Positions 42,628 to 50,595 of a stretch of DNA of 64,000 bases are shown in pieces (position 1 is the first letter of the stretch; each line of letters begins with the position of its first letter). The notes under the pieces were generated by a model. The model worked only from the letters and a program-made list of their open reading frames with translations. It searched no databases and was not told where the DNA came from. A program made the translations under genes and the position numbers. This DNA comes from Collinsella aerofaciens (lineage in GTDB: Bacteria; Actinomycetota; Coriobacteriia; Coriobacteriales; Coriobacteriaceae): assembly GCF_002736145.1 (NCBI RefSeq), contig NZ_CP024160.1, forward strand, positions 930,001 to 994,000, given 5' to 3'.

Positions 42628-43731
42628 ATGTCCAAGCCGCGTCGTCGTAAGCAGAAAAAGCAGGTTAAGCCCGAGCTCAACCTCAGGCAGTTTGCCGCTA
42701 CCGAGCTTTCCGACCAGCTTGCCGCCCAACACTCCGCCGCCGACCTGCCGCGCTTTATGGTCGACACGGTCGCCGGCGCCTATGCGCCCGCCGATGCCGA
42801 GCTCATGATCGAGGGTTTCGGCGCCGCGGCCACACGCCCGGTCACGCTGCGCGCCAACACGCTCAAGGCAACCGCCGAGGACATCGCTGCGGCGCTCGAT
42901 GCCGCCGGCATCGCCCACAACCCCGTCACCTGGTACCCAGACGCCTTCATCCTGCCCGAGGCCCAGGTTTCCGATCTGTGGGATCTCGACATCTACCGCG
43001 ACGGCAAGATCTACCTGCAGAGCCTGTCGTCCATGATGCCGCCGCTGGTCCTGGGCACTCAGGCAGGCGAGGACATCCTGGACATGTGCGCAGCCCCTGG
43101 CGGCAAGACGACGCAGATCGCCGCCCTCTCGCAGGGGCAGGCGCACCTTACCGCCTGCGAGATGAGCATTCCCCGCGCCGAGAAACTCGAAGCCAACCTC
43201 CACCGCCAAGGTGCCAAAAACGTGCCCGTCATGCGCACCGACGCACGCGAGCTCGACGAGTTCTTCCGCTTTGACCGCATCCTGCTCGACGCTCCCTGCA
43301 CCGGCACGGGCACCGTCATCAGCGGCAACGAGAAAAGCCTGCGCGGCCTGACCGAGCAGCTGCTCGTCAAATGCGCCCGCTCGCAGCGTGCGCTTCTGGA
43401 CCGCGCCATGGGAGCCCTAAAACCGGGTGGCACGCTCGTCTATTCGACTTGTTCGATCTTGCCGCAGGAAAACGAGGACGCCCTGCAAGAGGCCCTCGAC
43501 AAGCATATGGACTGCGAGCTCATCCCCCTCGACGGCACGCCAAGCGAAAGTGAGGCACGCCGCGCCCAGGAAGCTGGCGAGGAGCCGCGCATCGAGTCCA
43601 ACGCCCTGACCGAGGCCATTGCCACGGGTCAGGTATCGGCCATCGCCAACGGCCTGCCCGGCACGCTCACCATTCCGCCCAGCCGCGAATTTGAGGGCTT
43701 CTACATTGCCCTGATCCGAAAACGCAGCTAG
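42628..43731 (+). CDS. RsmB/NOP2-type RNA m5C methyltransferase
   Basis: SAM-dependent enzyme that methylates cytosine in rRNA or tRNA. The 367-aa product has a lysine/arginine-rich start, a NusB/PUA-like N-terminal half with RPVTLRANTLK, then DMCAAPGGKTTQIA (SAM), RFDRILLDAPCTGTGTV (motif IV with the catalytic-release Cys) and GGTLVYSTCSILPQENE (motif VI with the nucleophile Cys). It ends with a RsmF-type short tail (FEGFYIALIRK). Downstream of the tRNA-ligase-like gene by 36 bases with GGAAGG ribosome site; probable operon. Confidence 0.92.
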   Translation: MSKPRRRKQKKQVKPELNLRQFAATELSDQLAAQHSAADLPRFMVDTVAGAYAPADAELMIEGFGAAATRPVTLRANTLKATAEDIAAALDAAGIAHNPVTWYPDAFILPEAQVSDLWDLDIYRDGKIYLQSLSSMMPPLVLGTQAGEDILDMCAAPGGKTTQIAALSQGQAHLTACEMSIPRAEKLEANLHRQGAKNVPVMRTDARELDEFFRFDRILLDAPCTGTGTVISGNEKSLRGLTEQLLVKCARSQRALLDRAMGALKPGGTLVYSTCSILPQENEDALQEALDKHMDCELIPLDGTPSESEARRAQEAGEEPRIESNALTEAIATGQVSAIANGLPGTLTIPPSREFEGFYIALIRKRS

Positions 43732-43755
43732 CGCACGGATCCAAAACTCAACAAG

Positions 43756-43926
43756 CTATCTCCGTGCGCGTTTGCCCTGCTGGTCGCGATGCTGTTTAAG
43801 CATCGCGCGCTCCTTGCGTTCGGCCCTTTTGCCCTTAATGGCCGTGACCACAAAGTAGATGACCGCGGCGGCAACGATTGCGCCCACACACAGGCCAATC
43901 GAGCCAAACATTGCTGTCAATTCCAT
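43756..43926 (-). CDS. Small membrane protein (56 aa)
   Basis: Hand-found short frame. The product begins MELTAMFGSIGLCVG, has one hydrophobic helix (about residues 6-29) and then a basic tail of KGKRAERKERAMLKQHR type, so it is probably a single-pass protein with the tail in the cytoplasm. AGAGAGGTGA lies 7 bases before ATG 43926, a strong ribosome site. It sits antiparallel between the methyltransferase and the TIM-barrel gene. No function known. Confidence 0.7.
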   Translation of the reverse strand: MELTAMFGSIGLCVGAIVAAAVIYFVVTAIKGKRAERKERAMLKQHRDQQGKRARR

Positions 43927-44117
43927 ACCGCGTCACCTCTCTTTTAAACGGGACATTCAAGATAGCACCTCAATACCCGCCACCACAGCTCCTTCACGTT
44001 CGCCGGCCCTTCGGTCTAACGGATGGCGCGGCGGGGAAAAATCAACTCGTCAAACGATTTAGCATTCGCAATTCCGGCTGCATCGCGCCGGCCGTCATCA
44101 CATAGAATCGAGCTTCC

Positions 44118-45209
44118 ATGGATACCCTCAACGATCTAAATGAGCGCGTCGACGCCTTCGTCGGCACCAGCTCCTTCGACACGCCTGCCGCGGCAAACGA
44201 CCAAGCCCCCATCGATGTGCCCGCCGAGGTTCACGAGGACATCGTCGCCTCGGTCGATTTCTCCGAGGTCGAGCTCGCAGACGAGTTCACCGAACCCCAG
44301 GTAGCCGTGACCCCCAACGGACTGCTTCCCATGGAGCCGCTGCCCATCGACGGGCGCCTGCGCAAGGCGGCCCTTCGCATGCCTGACGAGATTGAGGAGG
44401 CCAGCGGCTTCACGCTCTTCGGCCGTCGTATCAAATCGCTCATCTACACCACCGACGTCGCGGTCATCCGCAACTCCAACGCCGATGCCGTCTTTGCCGT
44501 TTACCCCTTCACGCCGCAGCCCGCCATTACGCAGGCGCTGCTGACCGTCGCCGAGTGCCCGGTCTTCGTAGGCGTGGGCGGTGGCACCACCACCGGCAAG
44601 CGCTCCGTTCAGATGGCAGCCGTCTCCGAGATGCAGGGCGCGGCGGGCTGTGTGGTCAACTCCCCCGCCACCGCCGAGATGGTCGAGCACATCACCAACA
44701 TCGCCGACATCCCCGTCATCGCTACGGTCGTTCGCTGCGACGACGATGCCCACGCCAAGGTGCGCGCTGGAGCCAAGATTCTCAACATCGCCGCCGGCAA
44801 GAACACGCCCCAGGTCCTACGCGAGCTGCGCAAGCACTATCCCAACCTGCCGCTCATCGCGCCGGGCGGCAAGACGCCCGAGAGCATCCGTGAAACCATC
44901 GCCGCCGGCGCCAACGCCATCATCTGGACGCCGCCTTCGGCCCAGCAGCTACAGACCGACATGATGCAGCGTTATCGCAAGATGAAGGAAGACGCCACAC
45001 CTGTCATCTCGCACGACGATGTGCCCATTATCGACCAGGTCTCCGCCGCCGAGGTCAGCCAGGTCGAGAACATGAATCCCGACGTGCCGATTCCCGACGA
45101 AGTCATCGAGCGCGTCGCTTCGATCCACGAGCGCGTCGAGGAGCATCGCGCCAACCGCGGCCTCAAGCCGTCACTGCACGGCTTCTTCTTCCGCGGAAAG
45201 AAACGCTAA
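44118..45209 (+). CDS. TIM-barrel-like protein of unknown function
   Basis: No named family recalled with confidence. The 363-aa product has an acidic N-terminal 75 residues, then a likely beta/alpha barrel. Evidence is the repeated strand ends VFVGVGGGTTTGKRSVQMAAV, GCVVNSPATAEMVEHI, DIPVIATVV, AKILNIAAGKNTPQVL, LPLIAPGGKTPESIRETIAAGANAIIW. This is the pattern of phosphate-binding KDPG-aldolase or HisF-type barrels. The C-terminus is helical and basic. There is no ribosome site. A -10-like TAGAAT lies at 44103-44108, 9 bases before the ATG, so the mRNA may be leaderless. A terminator follows. Confidence 0.6.
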   Translation: MDTLNDLNERVDAFVGTSSFDTPAAANDQAPIDVPAEVHEDIVASVDFSEVELADEFTEPQVAVTPNGLLPMEPLPIDGRLRKAALRMPDEIEEASGFTLFGRRIKSLIYTTDVAVIRNSNADAVFAVYPFTPQPAITQALLTVAECPVFVGVGGGTTTGKRSVQMAAVSEMQGAAGCVVNSPATAEMVEHITNIADIPVIATVVRCDDDAHAKVRAGAKILNIAAGKNTPQVLRELRKHYPNLPLIAPGGKTPESIRETIAAGANAIIWTPPSAQQLQTDMMQRYRKMKEDATPVISHDDVPIIDQVSAAEVSQVENMNPDVPIPDEVIERVASIHERVEEHRANRGLKPSLHGFFFRGKKR

Positions 45210-45221
45210 CCCCAACAGCAA

Positions 45222-45257
45222 GGCCCGCCCCACAAACGTGAGGCGGGCCGTTTTCGT
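45222..45257 (+). terminator. Rho-independent terminator
   Basis: GGCCCGCC at 45222-45229 pairs with 45242-45249, followed by GTTTTCGTTT. Confidence 0.8.
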
Positions 45258-45290
45258 TTGAGCAATCATGCAGCGATGTGATGGGGCAAA

Positions 45291-46181
45291 CTAATCCACG
45301 CGCTTGTCGCCCATAAAGAAGAGCGCCACCGTACCAGGTCCGGTATGCGAGCCAATCAGAGTACCGATGTTATTGATCTCAATCTTGCCTTTAAGCTGCG
45401 GAATCTGTTCCTCGATCAGCGCCGCAACTGCCTCGGCATCCTCGCGGCACGCCGAGTGCGACATGACGCACTTACCCGAATAATCCGCACCGTCCTGCAC
45501 GTGTGCCATCATGGTCTTAGCCATCTCGGAAATCGCGCGCTTCTTAGTGCGAATCTTCTCACGTGGCGACAGCCCACCTTCGCAATCGACCGTCATAAGC
45601 GGGCAAATCTTAAGCGCCGTGCCGATGATCGCGCTCGCAGCCGAAATGCGACCGCCGCGCAGGTAGCTCGACAGATCGGTCGAGAAGAACCAGTGGTGCA
45701 GGTTGAGCTTGTGCTCCTCGATCCAGGCAGCCGTCTCGTCGAGTGAAGCCCCGCTATCGCGCACGTCGGCGGCACATTCCGCCAGCAGGCCAAAGCCCGA
45801 AGACGCCGCCAGCGAATCGATGACGCGCACCTTGCCGCCCTGGGGATAGCGATCCGCAAGCATCTGCGCCGCAACGCAAGCCGAGCCATACGTACCCGAA
45901 ATACCCGACGACAACGTCAGGTGCAGCACGTCTTTACCCTCGGCAACAAGCGGCTCCCAAAACTCCTCGTACTCACCCACGCTCACCTGAGACGTCTTGG
46001 GCATGGCGCCTGCGGCAATCTGGGCAAAAAACTCGTCCGGCGTAATCGACTGATACAGATCGTCCGTATAGACAACATCGTCGATCTCGTAATGAAAACA
46101 CACGACAGGGATATTGCGCGATTCAAAGAACTCCCGAGTTCGATCGGCGGCGGATTCACAGGTCAGGACAAAATCACTCAT
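45291..46181 (-). CDS. DegV family protein (second copy)
   Basis: FakB/DegV-fold fatty-acid-binding protein of 296 aa. It has DFVLTCESAADRTREFF, TSQVSVGEYEEFWEPLV, LHLTLSSGISGTYGSACVA, and DLSSYLRGGRISAASAIIGTALKICPLMT; the conserved Arg and Ser near the lipid carboxylate are in these parts. More distant from the 31165-32025 paralogue than a recent duplication would be. ATG 46181 follows AAGGAG. Convergent with the TIM-barrel gene and divergent from fbp. Confidence 0.9.
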   Translation of the reverse strand: MSDFVLTCESAADRTREFFESRNIPVVCFHYEIDDVVYTDDLYQSITPDEFFAQIAAGAMPKTSQVSVGEYEEFWEPLVAEGKDVLHLTLSSGISGTYGSACVAAQMLADRYPQGGKVRVIDSLAASSGFGLLAECAADVRDSGASLDETAAWIEEHKLNLHHWFFSTDLSSYLRGGRISAASAIIGTALKICPLMTVDCEGGLSPREKIRTKKRAISEMAKTMMAHVQDGADYSGKCVMSHSACREDAEAVAALIEEQIPQLKGKIEINNIGTLIGSHTGPGTVALFFMGDKRVD

Positions 46182-46444
46182 ATGAGGCTCCTTACTCATT
46201 GCTGCGCAAATTATCGCACAGTGAGCCTACATACGGTACATATGTCCACTATTTACCAAATCGAACCAAAAATAGCGAACATCTTTACCACCATCGTTTC
46301 CACCGACCCCACGCATAAATATCTGAGAAAACACCTTCTATCGTCTCCACTCAACCGCCATATCTACCTCCACTAAATCGATTTACCAAACCGTTCGGCT
46401 AACAATTCGGCCGCCCATCCCCAATCGAAACAAAAGCGGCGCAT

Positions 46445-46474
46445 ACTGATAAACGTTTGACGCTGTTTATCAGT
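46445..46474. promoter_or_regulatory. Inverted repeat in the fbp leader
   Basis: Perfect 10-bp arms (ACTGATAAAC at 46445-46454, its complement at 46465-46474) followed by TTTTACC, 27 bases before the fbp ATG. The left arm overlaps a possible -10 (CATACTGAT). It could be an operator or a leader hairpin. The gene-free stretch 46182-46444 is otherwise AT-rich with nothing named. Confidence 0.55.
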
Positions 46475-46501
46475 TTTACCAGCCCTATCGGAAGGTGTTT
46501 C

Positions 46502-48418
46502 ATGGTCGCATTCGATCGCAATCCGCAAGACTTCAAGTATCTGCGCCTGCTGTCGAGACAGTTTCCCACCGAGCAATCCGCGTTTACCGAGATCATCAAC
46601 CTCTCGGCCATCCTCAACCTGCCAAAGGGCACTGAGCATTTTATGAGCGACGTGCATGGCGAGTACGAAGCCTTTATGCACATCCTCAACAACTGCTCGG
46701 GCGTCGTGCGCGAGCATGTCGACGAAATCTTTGGCGAAACGCTCTCCTTTGACGAGAAGGGCGAGCTGTGCACGCTCATCTACTACCCGCGCGAGAAGAT
46801 CGAGCTGGTCCGCAGCCGGCGCGAGGACTCGCCCACCTGGTACAAGACGATGCTTGACCAGCTCATCATGGTCGCTCGTTCGCTTTCAAGCCGCTACACG
46901 CGCTCCAAGGTGCGTAAGGCCATCCCGCGTGATTACGCCTATATCATCGACGAGTTGTTGCACACGCACCCGGACGAGAACAACTATCGTGTGCGCTATC
47001 ACGAGCGCATCGTGGAGTCCATCCTGGAGACAGCAAGCGCCGACGATTTTATCGAGTCGCTCGCCTCGCTCATCAAGCGCCTGGCCGTCGACCACCTGCA
47101 CCTGGTGGGCGACATCTTCGACCGCGGCGGCGGCGCGGCCAAGATTATGGACCGCCTGCTCACCTACCATTCACTCGACATCCAGTGGGGCAACCACGAC
47201 CTGCTGTGGATGGGCGCTGCGGCCGGTGAGCCCGCCTGCATCGCCACGGTGCTGCGCAACAACCTACGCTACGACAATTACGAGATCCTCGAGAACGACT
47301 ACGGCATCTCGCTGCGTGAGCTTGTCGCCTTTGCCGATGCCACCTACACCGACGGTGAGTCCATCACCCCGCTGATCAAGGCCATCAACGTGTTGCTCTT
47401 TAAGCTCGAGGGCCAGATTATCCAGCGCCATCCCGAGTTCGACATGACCGACCGCCTGTTACTCGACAAGATCGATCACGACACCGGCACGGTCACGCTC
47501 GCCGACGGCAGCGTGTGGCCGCTCACGACCAACGACTTCCCCACCGTCGACCCGGCGGACCCCTATACGCTCACGTCTCAGGAGCAGCACATCATCGACA
47601 AGCTCGTGTCCGAGTTTGTCACCGCCGATCACCTGCATCGCCATATCGATTTCCTCTATTCCCACGGCTCGATGTACAAAGTCGCCAACGGCAACCTGCT
47701 CTTCCACGGCTGCGTGCCACTCAACGAAGACGGCACCTTTAGCAGCATGAACTGCCTGGGCACCTGGCACGCTGGCCGCGATTATCTCGATTTTTGCGAC
47801 CACATCGCCCGCCGCGCTTGGCGCGTGGGCGACCGCGACGCTCTCGACTGGATGTGGTACCTGTGGATTGGCTTTAACTCACCCGCCAGCGGACGCCTGG
47901 TGCGCACCTTTGAGCGCGCCTATATCGCCGATAAGAGCACCTGGGTCGAGCCGATGGACCCGTACTTTACGCTTACCAAGTCGCCCTCGGTCTGCGACGA
48001 CATCATGCGCGAGTTTGGCGTCGCGCCCATGGCATGTTCGCCGACCGGCCACATCATCAACGGCCACACGCCCGTTAAAACCACCAAGGGCGAGCAGCCC
48101 ATCCGCGCCGAGGGCAAGCTGCTGGTCATCGATGGCGGCTTCTGCCGCGCTTACCATCCCAAGACGGGTATCGCCGGCTATACGCTCATCTCGAGCTCGC
48201 GCGGCTGCCGTCTCAAGTCGCACCGGGCCTTTACGACGGTTGCCGAGGCACTCACGCGCAACGTGGATATCGAGAGTGAGACCAACCGTTTTGACCAAGC
48301 AGACCGTCGCCGTATGGTGAGCGACACCGATACCGGCGCCAAGATCCGCAGCCAGATCCAGGACCTGCGCCAGCTGCTCGATGCATATAGAAACGGTGCT
48401 ATCGAACAGCGCGCCTAG
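46502..48418 (+). CDS. fbp: Class III fructose-1,6-bisphosphatase
   Basis: Gluconeogenic phosphatase of the Firmicutes type, 638 aa. It is a metallophosphoesterase: MSDVHGEYEAFMHIL (Asp, His), HLVGDIFDRGGGAAKIMDRL, DIQWGNHDLLWMGAA, HGCVPLNEDG and GHTPVKTTKGEQPI with the late His. The normal length is 640-670. GGAAGGT precedes ATG 46502; the frame extends to 46457 without support. The long intergenic leader and hairpin suggest transcriptional control by carbon supply. Confidence 0.96.
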   Translation: MVAFDRNPQDFKYLRLLSRQFPTEQSAFTEIINLSAILNLPKGTEHFMSDVHGEYEAFMHILNNCSGVVREHVDEIFGETLSFDEKGELCTLIYYPREKIELVRSRREDSPTWYKTMLDQLIMVARSLSSRYTRSKVRKAIPRDYAYIIDELLHTHPDENNYRVRYHERIVESILETASADDFIESLASLIKRLAVDHLHLVGDIFDRGGGAAKIMDRLLTYHSLDIQWGNHDLLWMGAAAGEPACIATVLRNNLRYDNYEILENDYGISLRELVAFADATYTDGESITPLIKAINVLLFKLEGQIIQRHPEFDMTDRLLLDKIDHDTGTVTLADGSVWPLTTNDFPTVDPADPYTLTSQEQHIIDKLVSEFVTADHLHRHIDFLYSHGSMYKVANGNLLFHGCVPLNEDGTFSSMNCLGTWHAGRDYLDFCDHIARRAWRVGDRDALDWMWYLWIGFNSPASGRLVRTFERAYIADKSTWVEPMDPYFTLTKSPSVCDDIMREFGVAPMACSPTGHIINGHTPVKTTKGEQPIRAEGKLLVIDGGFCRAYHPKTGIAGYTLISSSRGCRLKSHRAFTTVAEALTRNVDIESETNRFDQADRRRMVSDTDTGAKIRSQIQDLRQLLDAYRNGAIEQRA

Positions 48419-48496
48419 CACCACCCGTGGGGATTGGCTAAACTTGCTGAGTTTGTCATCCCCGCGGCGCCCCGGCGCCACCCTAAGGCAGGTACC

Positions 48497-48892
48497 ATGC
48501 AAAAGCTCCTTGCGCAGATCATGAAGTTTGGCGTCGTCGGCGTCATTGCCACGGTCATCGACTTTGGCATTATGAATCTGCTCCACTACGGTCTGGGCCT
48601 CAACATCCTAATCGCCAACACCAGCGGCTTTATCATCTCACTCATCTTTAACTACCTCGCCAGCATGAAGTACGTGTTTGCGCACAAGGAGGGCATGAGC
48701 CGCCGCCGCGAGTTCATTATCTTTGTCGTGCTGTCCGTGATCGGCCTGGCACTCAACGACGGTATCGTGTTGACACTCAACGCCGGCCTGGGACTCGAGG
48801 CCAATATCGCCAAGATCTGCGCCACCGCGCTTGTCATGGTCTACAACTTTGTGACCCGAAAGATCTTCCTGGAAGGCGATGAGACTAAGTAA
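48497..48892 (+). CDS. GtrA family membrane protein (copy 1)
   Basis: Four-helix membrane protein of 131 aa, often part of polysaccharide or teichoic-acid decoration systems as a flippase for polyprenyl-linked sugars. Motifs: MKFGVVGVIATVIDFGIMNLL, FNYLASMKYVFAHKEG, EFIIFVVLSVIGLALNDG, NFVTRKIFLEGDE. AAGGCAGG precedes ATG 48497. Lies 219 bases upstream of a second GtrA gene; both lack an adjacent glycosyltransferase. The last helix ends with the family's basic motif. Confidence 0.9.
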   Translation: MQKLLAQIMKFGVVGVIATVIDFGIMNLLHYGLGLNILIANTSGFIISLIFNYLASMKYVFAHKEGMSRRREFIIFVVLSVIGLALNDGIVLTLNAGLGLEANIAKICATALVMVYNFVTRKIFLEGDETK

Positions 48893-49110
48893 CTCGCAAC
48901 CTTACAGCTTTACAATGCCCACGGATGACGCGCGTCGAGCGCCGTGTCGTTCGTGGGCATTGCTCGTTTACGGGCAAATTTTCAACGTTTGCGGATTAGC
49001 TCTTGAAAATTTGGCGAGTTCGTATAGTTCTTGGCAAGGACCTTACGTTTCCCTTGCAAAAGCTCTAAAGTATCCTCTGCTCGATTCATCAACGCATTGG
49101 ATGTGATTAC

Positions 49111-49518
49111 GTGCGCAAGGCACTGGCACAACCTCATACCAAGCAGTTCCTCAAGTTCGCTGTTGTGGGTCTTATCTCCTTTGGTATCGACTGGGGTATG
49201 CTCATTGCGCTCGTCGAGCTGTTTCACCTCGACTTTTTGATGAGCACCACGGTTTCGTTCATCACGTCCGTCGTGGTCAACTACTGGCTCAGCATGAAGT
49301 ACGTGTTCGACCATCGCGAGGGCATGAGCCGCAAGCGCGAGTTCACGATCTTCACCATCCTGTCGGTGATCGGCCTGGGCCTCAACGACCTGTACATGTT
49401 TGTGGGCGTCACGTTTTTGAGCATCGGCTACCAGGCCATGAAGGCCATCGCCACGTTCCTGGTCACCTGGTACAACTACTTTAGCCGCCGCTTCTTCCTC
49501 GAGGGCGCACGGTCGTAG
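49111..49518 (+). CDS. GtrA family membrane protein (copy 2)
   Basis: Four-helix GtrA protein of 135 aa: FLKFAVVGLISFGIDWGMLIAL, VVNYWLSMKYVFDHREGMSRKREF, FTILSVIGLGLNDLYMF and YFSRRFFLEG. The block SMKYVF.H.EGMSR.REF is shared with copy 1, which marks the pair as a local duplication. The GTG start has GGATGTGA close before it. The 219-bp gap from copy 1 includes a possible promoter (TCTTGA ... TATAGT, about 49000-49028). A terminator follows at 49545-49577. Confidence 0.88.
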   Translation: MRKALAQPHTKQFLKFAVVGLISFGIDWGMLIALVELFHLDFLMSTTVSFITSVVVNYWLSMKYVFDHREGMSRKREFTIFTILSVIGLGLNDLYMFVGVTFLSIGYQAMKAIATFLVTWYNYFSRRFFLEGARS

Positions 49519-49544
49519 TTTGTTCGACATTTGCTTAAAGGTAT

Positions 49545-49577
49545 AACCGGTTGGAATTCTCGTTCCAACCGGTTTTT
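49545..49577 (+). terminator. Rho-independent terminator
   Basis: AACCGGTTGGAA pairs with TTCCAACCGGTT (perfect 12 bp), followed by TTTTG. Confidence 0.9.
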
Positions 49578-49615
49578 TGTTTGCCGAGAGACCCGGCGAC
49601 CCAATCCCATTCGCA

Positions 49616-49655
49616 TGAAAAACGGGCGGCCCGGATGTTTGTCCGAACCGCCCGT
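49616..49655 (-). terminator. Terminator of the DUF4430 surface-protein operon
   Basis: ACGGGCGG...TCCGA stem pairing about 49622-49634 with 49641-49654; on the minus strand followed by TTTTTCATG. Confidence 0.8.
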
Positions 49656-49677
49656 CTGGCGCGCTATGTCGAGGCCT

Positions 49678-50586
49678 CTAGCCTGTAACGTAATACCAGA
49701 CCACGTTGTCGCCGTTGGAGAGAACGTAGTTGCTGCAGGCCGTCATGGGCGTTGTGCCGTTGACGGAGTACATCCAGCCGCTCGTACCGCCGTACTGTTT
49801 CTCGGCCAAACCACCAATCGCGGAGACATACGTGCCGTACGACGAGCCATGTGCGTTGACAGAAAGGCCCAGCGCGCACAGGGCATCGTAGACGGTAGCG
49901 CCTTCGTTAAAGGTAAAGGTGCCACCAGAAGACACAGGATTGCCCACAGCGCTCGATGTGACCGAAACCGTCACTGTTACGTAGCTGGACTCCTGCGAGC
50001 CGCTCTGGCCGCCCGAGGAGGCGTTTCCTCCATTAGAGGATGAGGCTCCATCAGACGACTGGCCACCGCCCGAAGAAGCACCGCCAGACGCATTGGAAGT
50101 ATCACCGGCTCCCGTATTTTGGGCAGCGGATTTGTCGCCAGACTTCTTGCCGTCCTGGTCCTCGGACTTCTTGCTATCCGAGTTCTTGTCCGATTCCTTG
50201 TTTGAAGACTCGGAATCGTCCTTGGACTTGGACTCATCAGAATGCTTGGACTCATCTTTTTCGTCATTCGATGACTTGGAATCCTTGGAACTGGCCTCGC
50301 CCGAAGTCGTAGTCGAGCCAGACACCTTGGTGTCCTTGGTGACGACGCTCTCCCCCGTCACGGTCTGAATGATCCAGTCGATGGACCAGGCACCGCTCTC
50401 GGAAGGATGGACGAAACCCAGCGAGACGACGATCAGAATGGTGCACGCGGCAGTCAGGACGCCGAGGAGCGTCTTGCGGCGAGGGGCGGACGCCGCCGAA
50501 GCGGCGCCCTGTTGCTTTGCATCGTCGAACTGAATGAACGAGGAATCTGGTTGCTTGGGGTCAGCGTCCTTGGATTTATTGGACAC
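49678..50586 (-). CDS. Membrane-anchored DUF4430 (transcobalamin-like) protein
   Basis: The 302-aa product has a cytoplasmic 35 residues, one N-terminal membrane helix (about 38-58, TLLGVLTAACTILIVVSLGF) and a long Ser/Lys/Asp/Gly linker (about 85-205, repeats of SKDS and GGxSSG type). A single C-terminal DUF4430 module follows: TFTFNEGATVYDALCALGL, YVSAIGGLAEKQYGGTSGWMYSVNG, LSNGDNVVWYYV. The DUF4430 fold resembles the C-terminal domain of transcobalamin. Its start lies on the stop of the large protein, so both are coupled and under the same riboswitch; GTG 50586 is chosen as AGGTGAGG precedes it, GTG 50595 is the alternative. Confidence 0.8.
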   Translation of the reverse strand: MSNKSKDADPKQPDSSFIQFDDAKQQGAASAASAPRRKTLLGVLTAACTILIVVSLGFVHPSESGAWSIDWIIQTVTGESVVTKDTKVSGSTTTSGEASSKDSKSSNDEKDESKHSDESKSKDDSESSNKESDKNSDSKKSEDQDGKKSGDKSAAQNTGAGDTSNASGGASSGGGQSSDGASSSNGGNASSGGQSGSQESSYVTVTVSVTSSAVGNPVSSGGTFTFNEGATVYDALCALGLSVNAHGSSYGTYVSAIGGLAEKQYGGTSGWMYSVNGTTPMTACSNYVLSNGDNVVWYYVTG

Positions 50587-50595
50587 AGCCCTCAC

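Noticed and set aside
40315-43209. 964-codon open frame on the minus strand opposite the tRNA-ligase-like and methyltransferase genes
   Set aside because: Covers two genes with strong motifs; composition is low-complexity Gly/Val/Leu/Arg and no start signal is seen.
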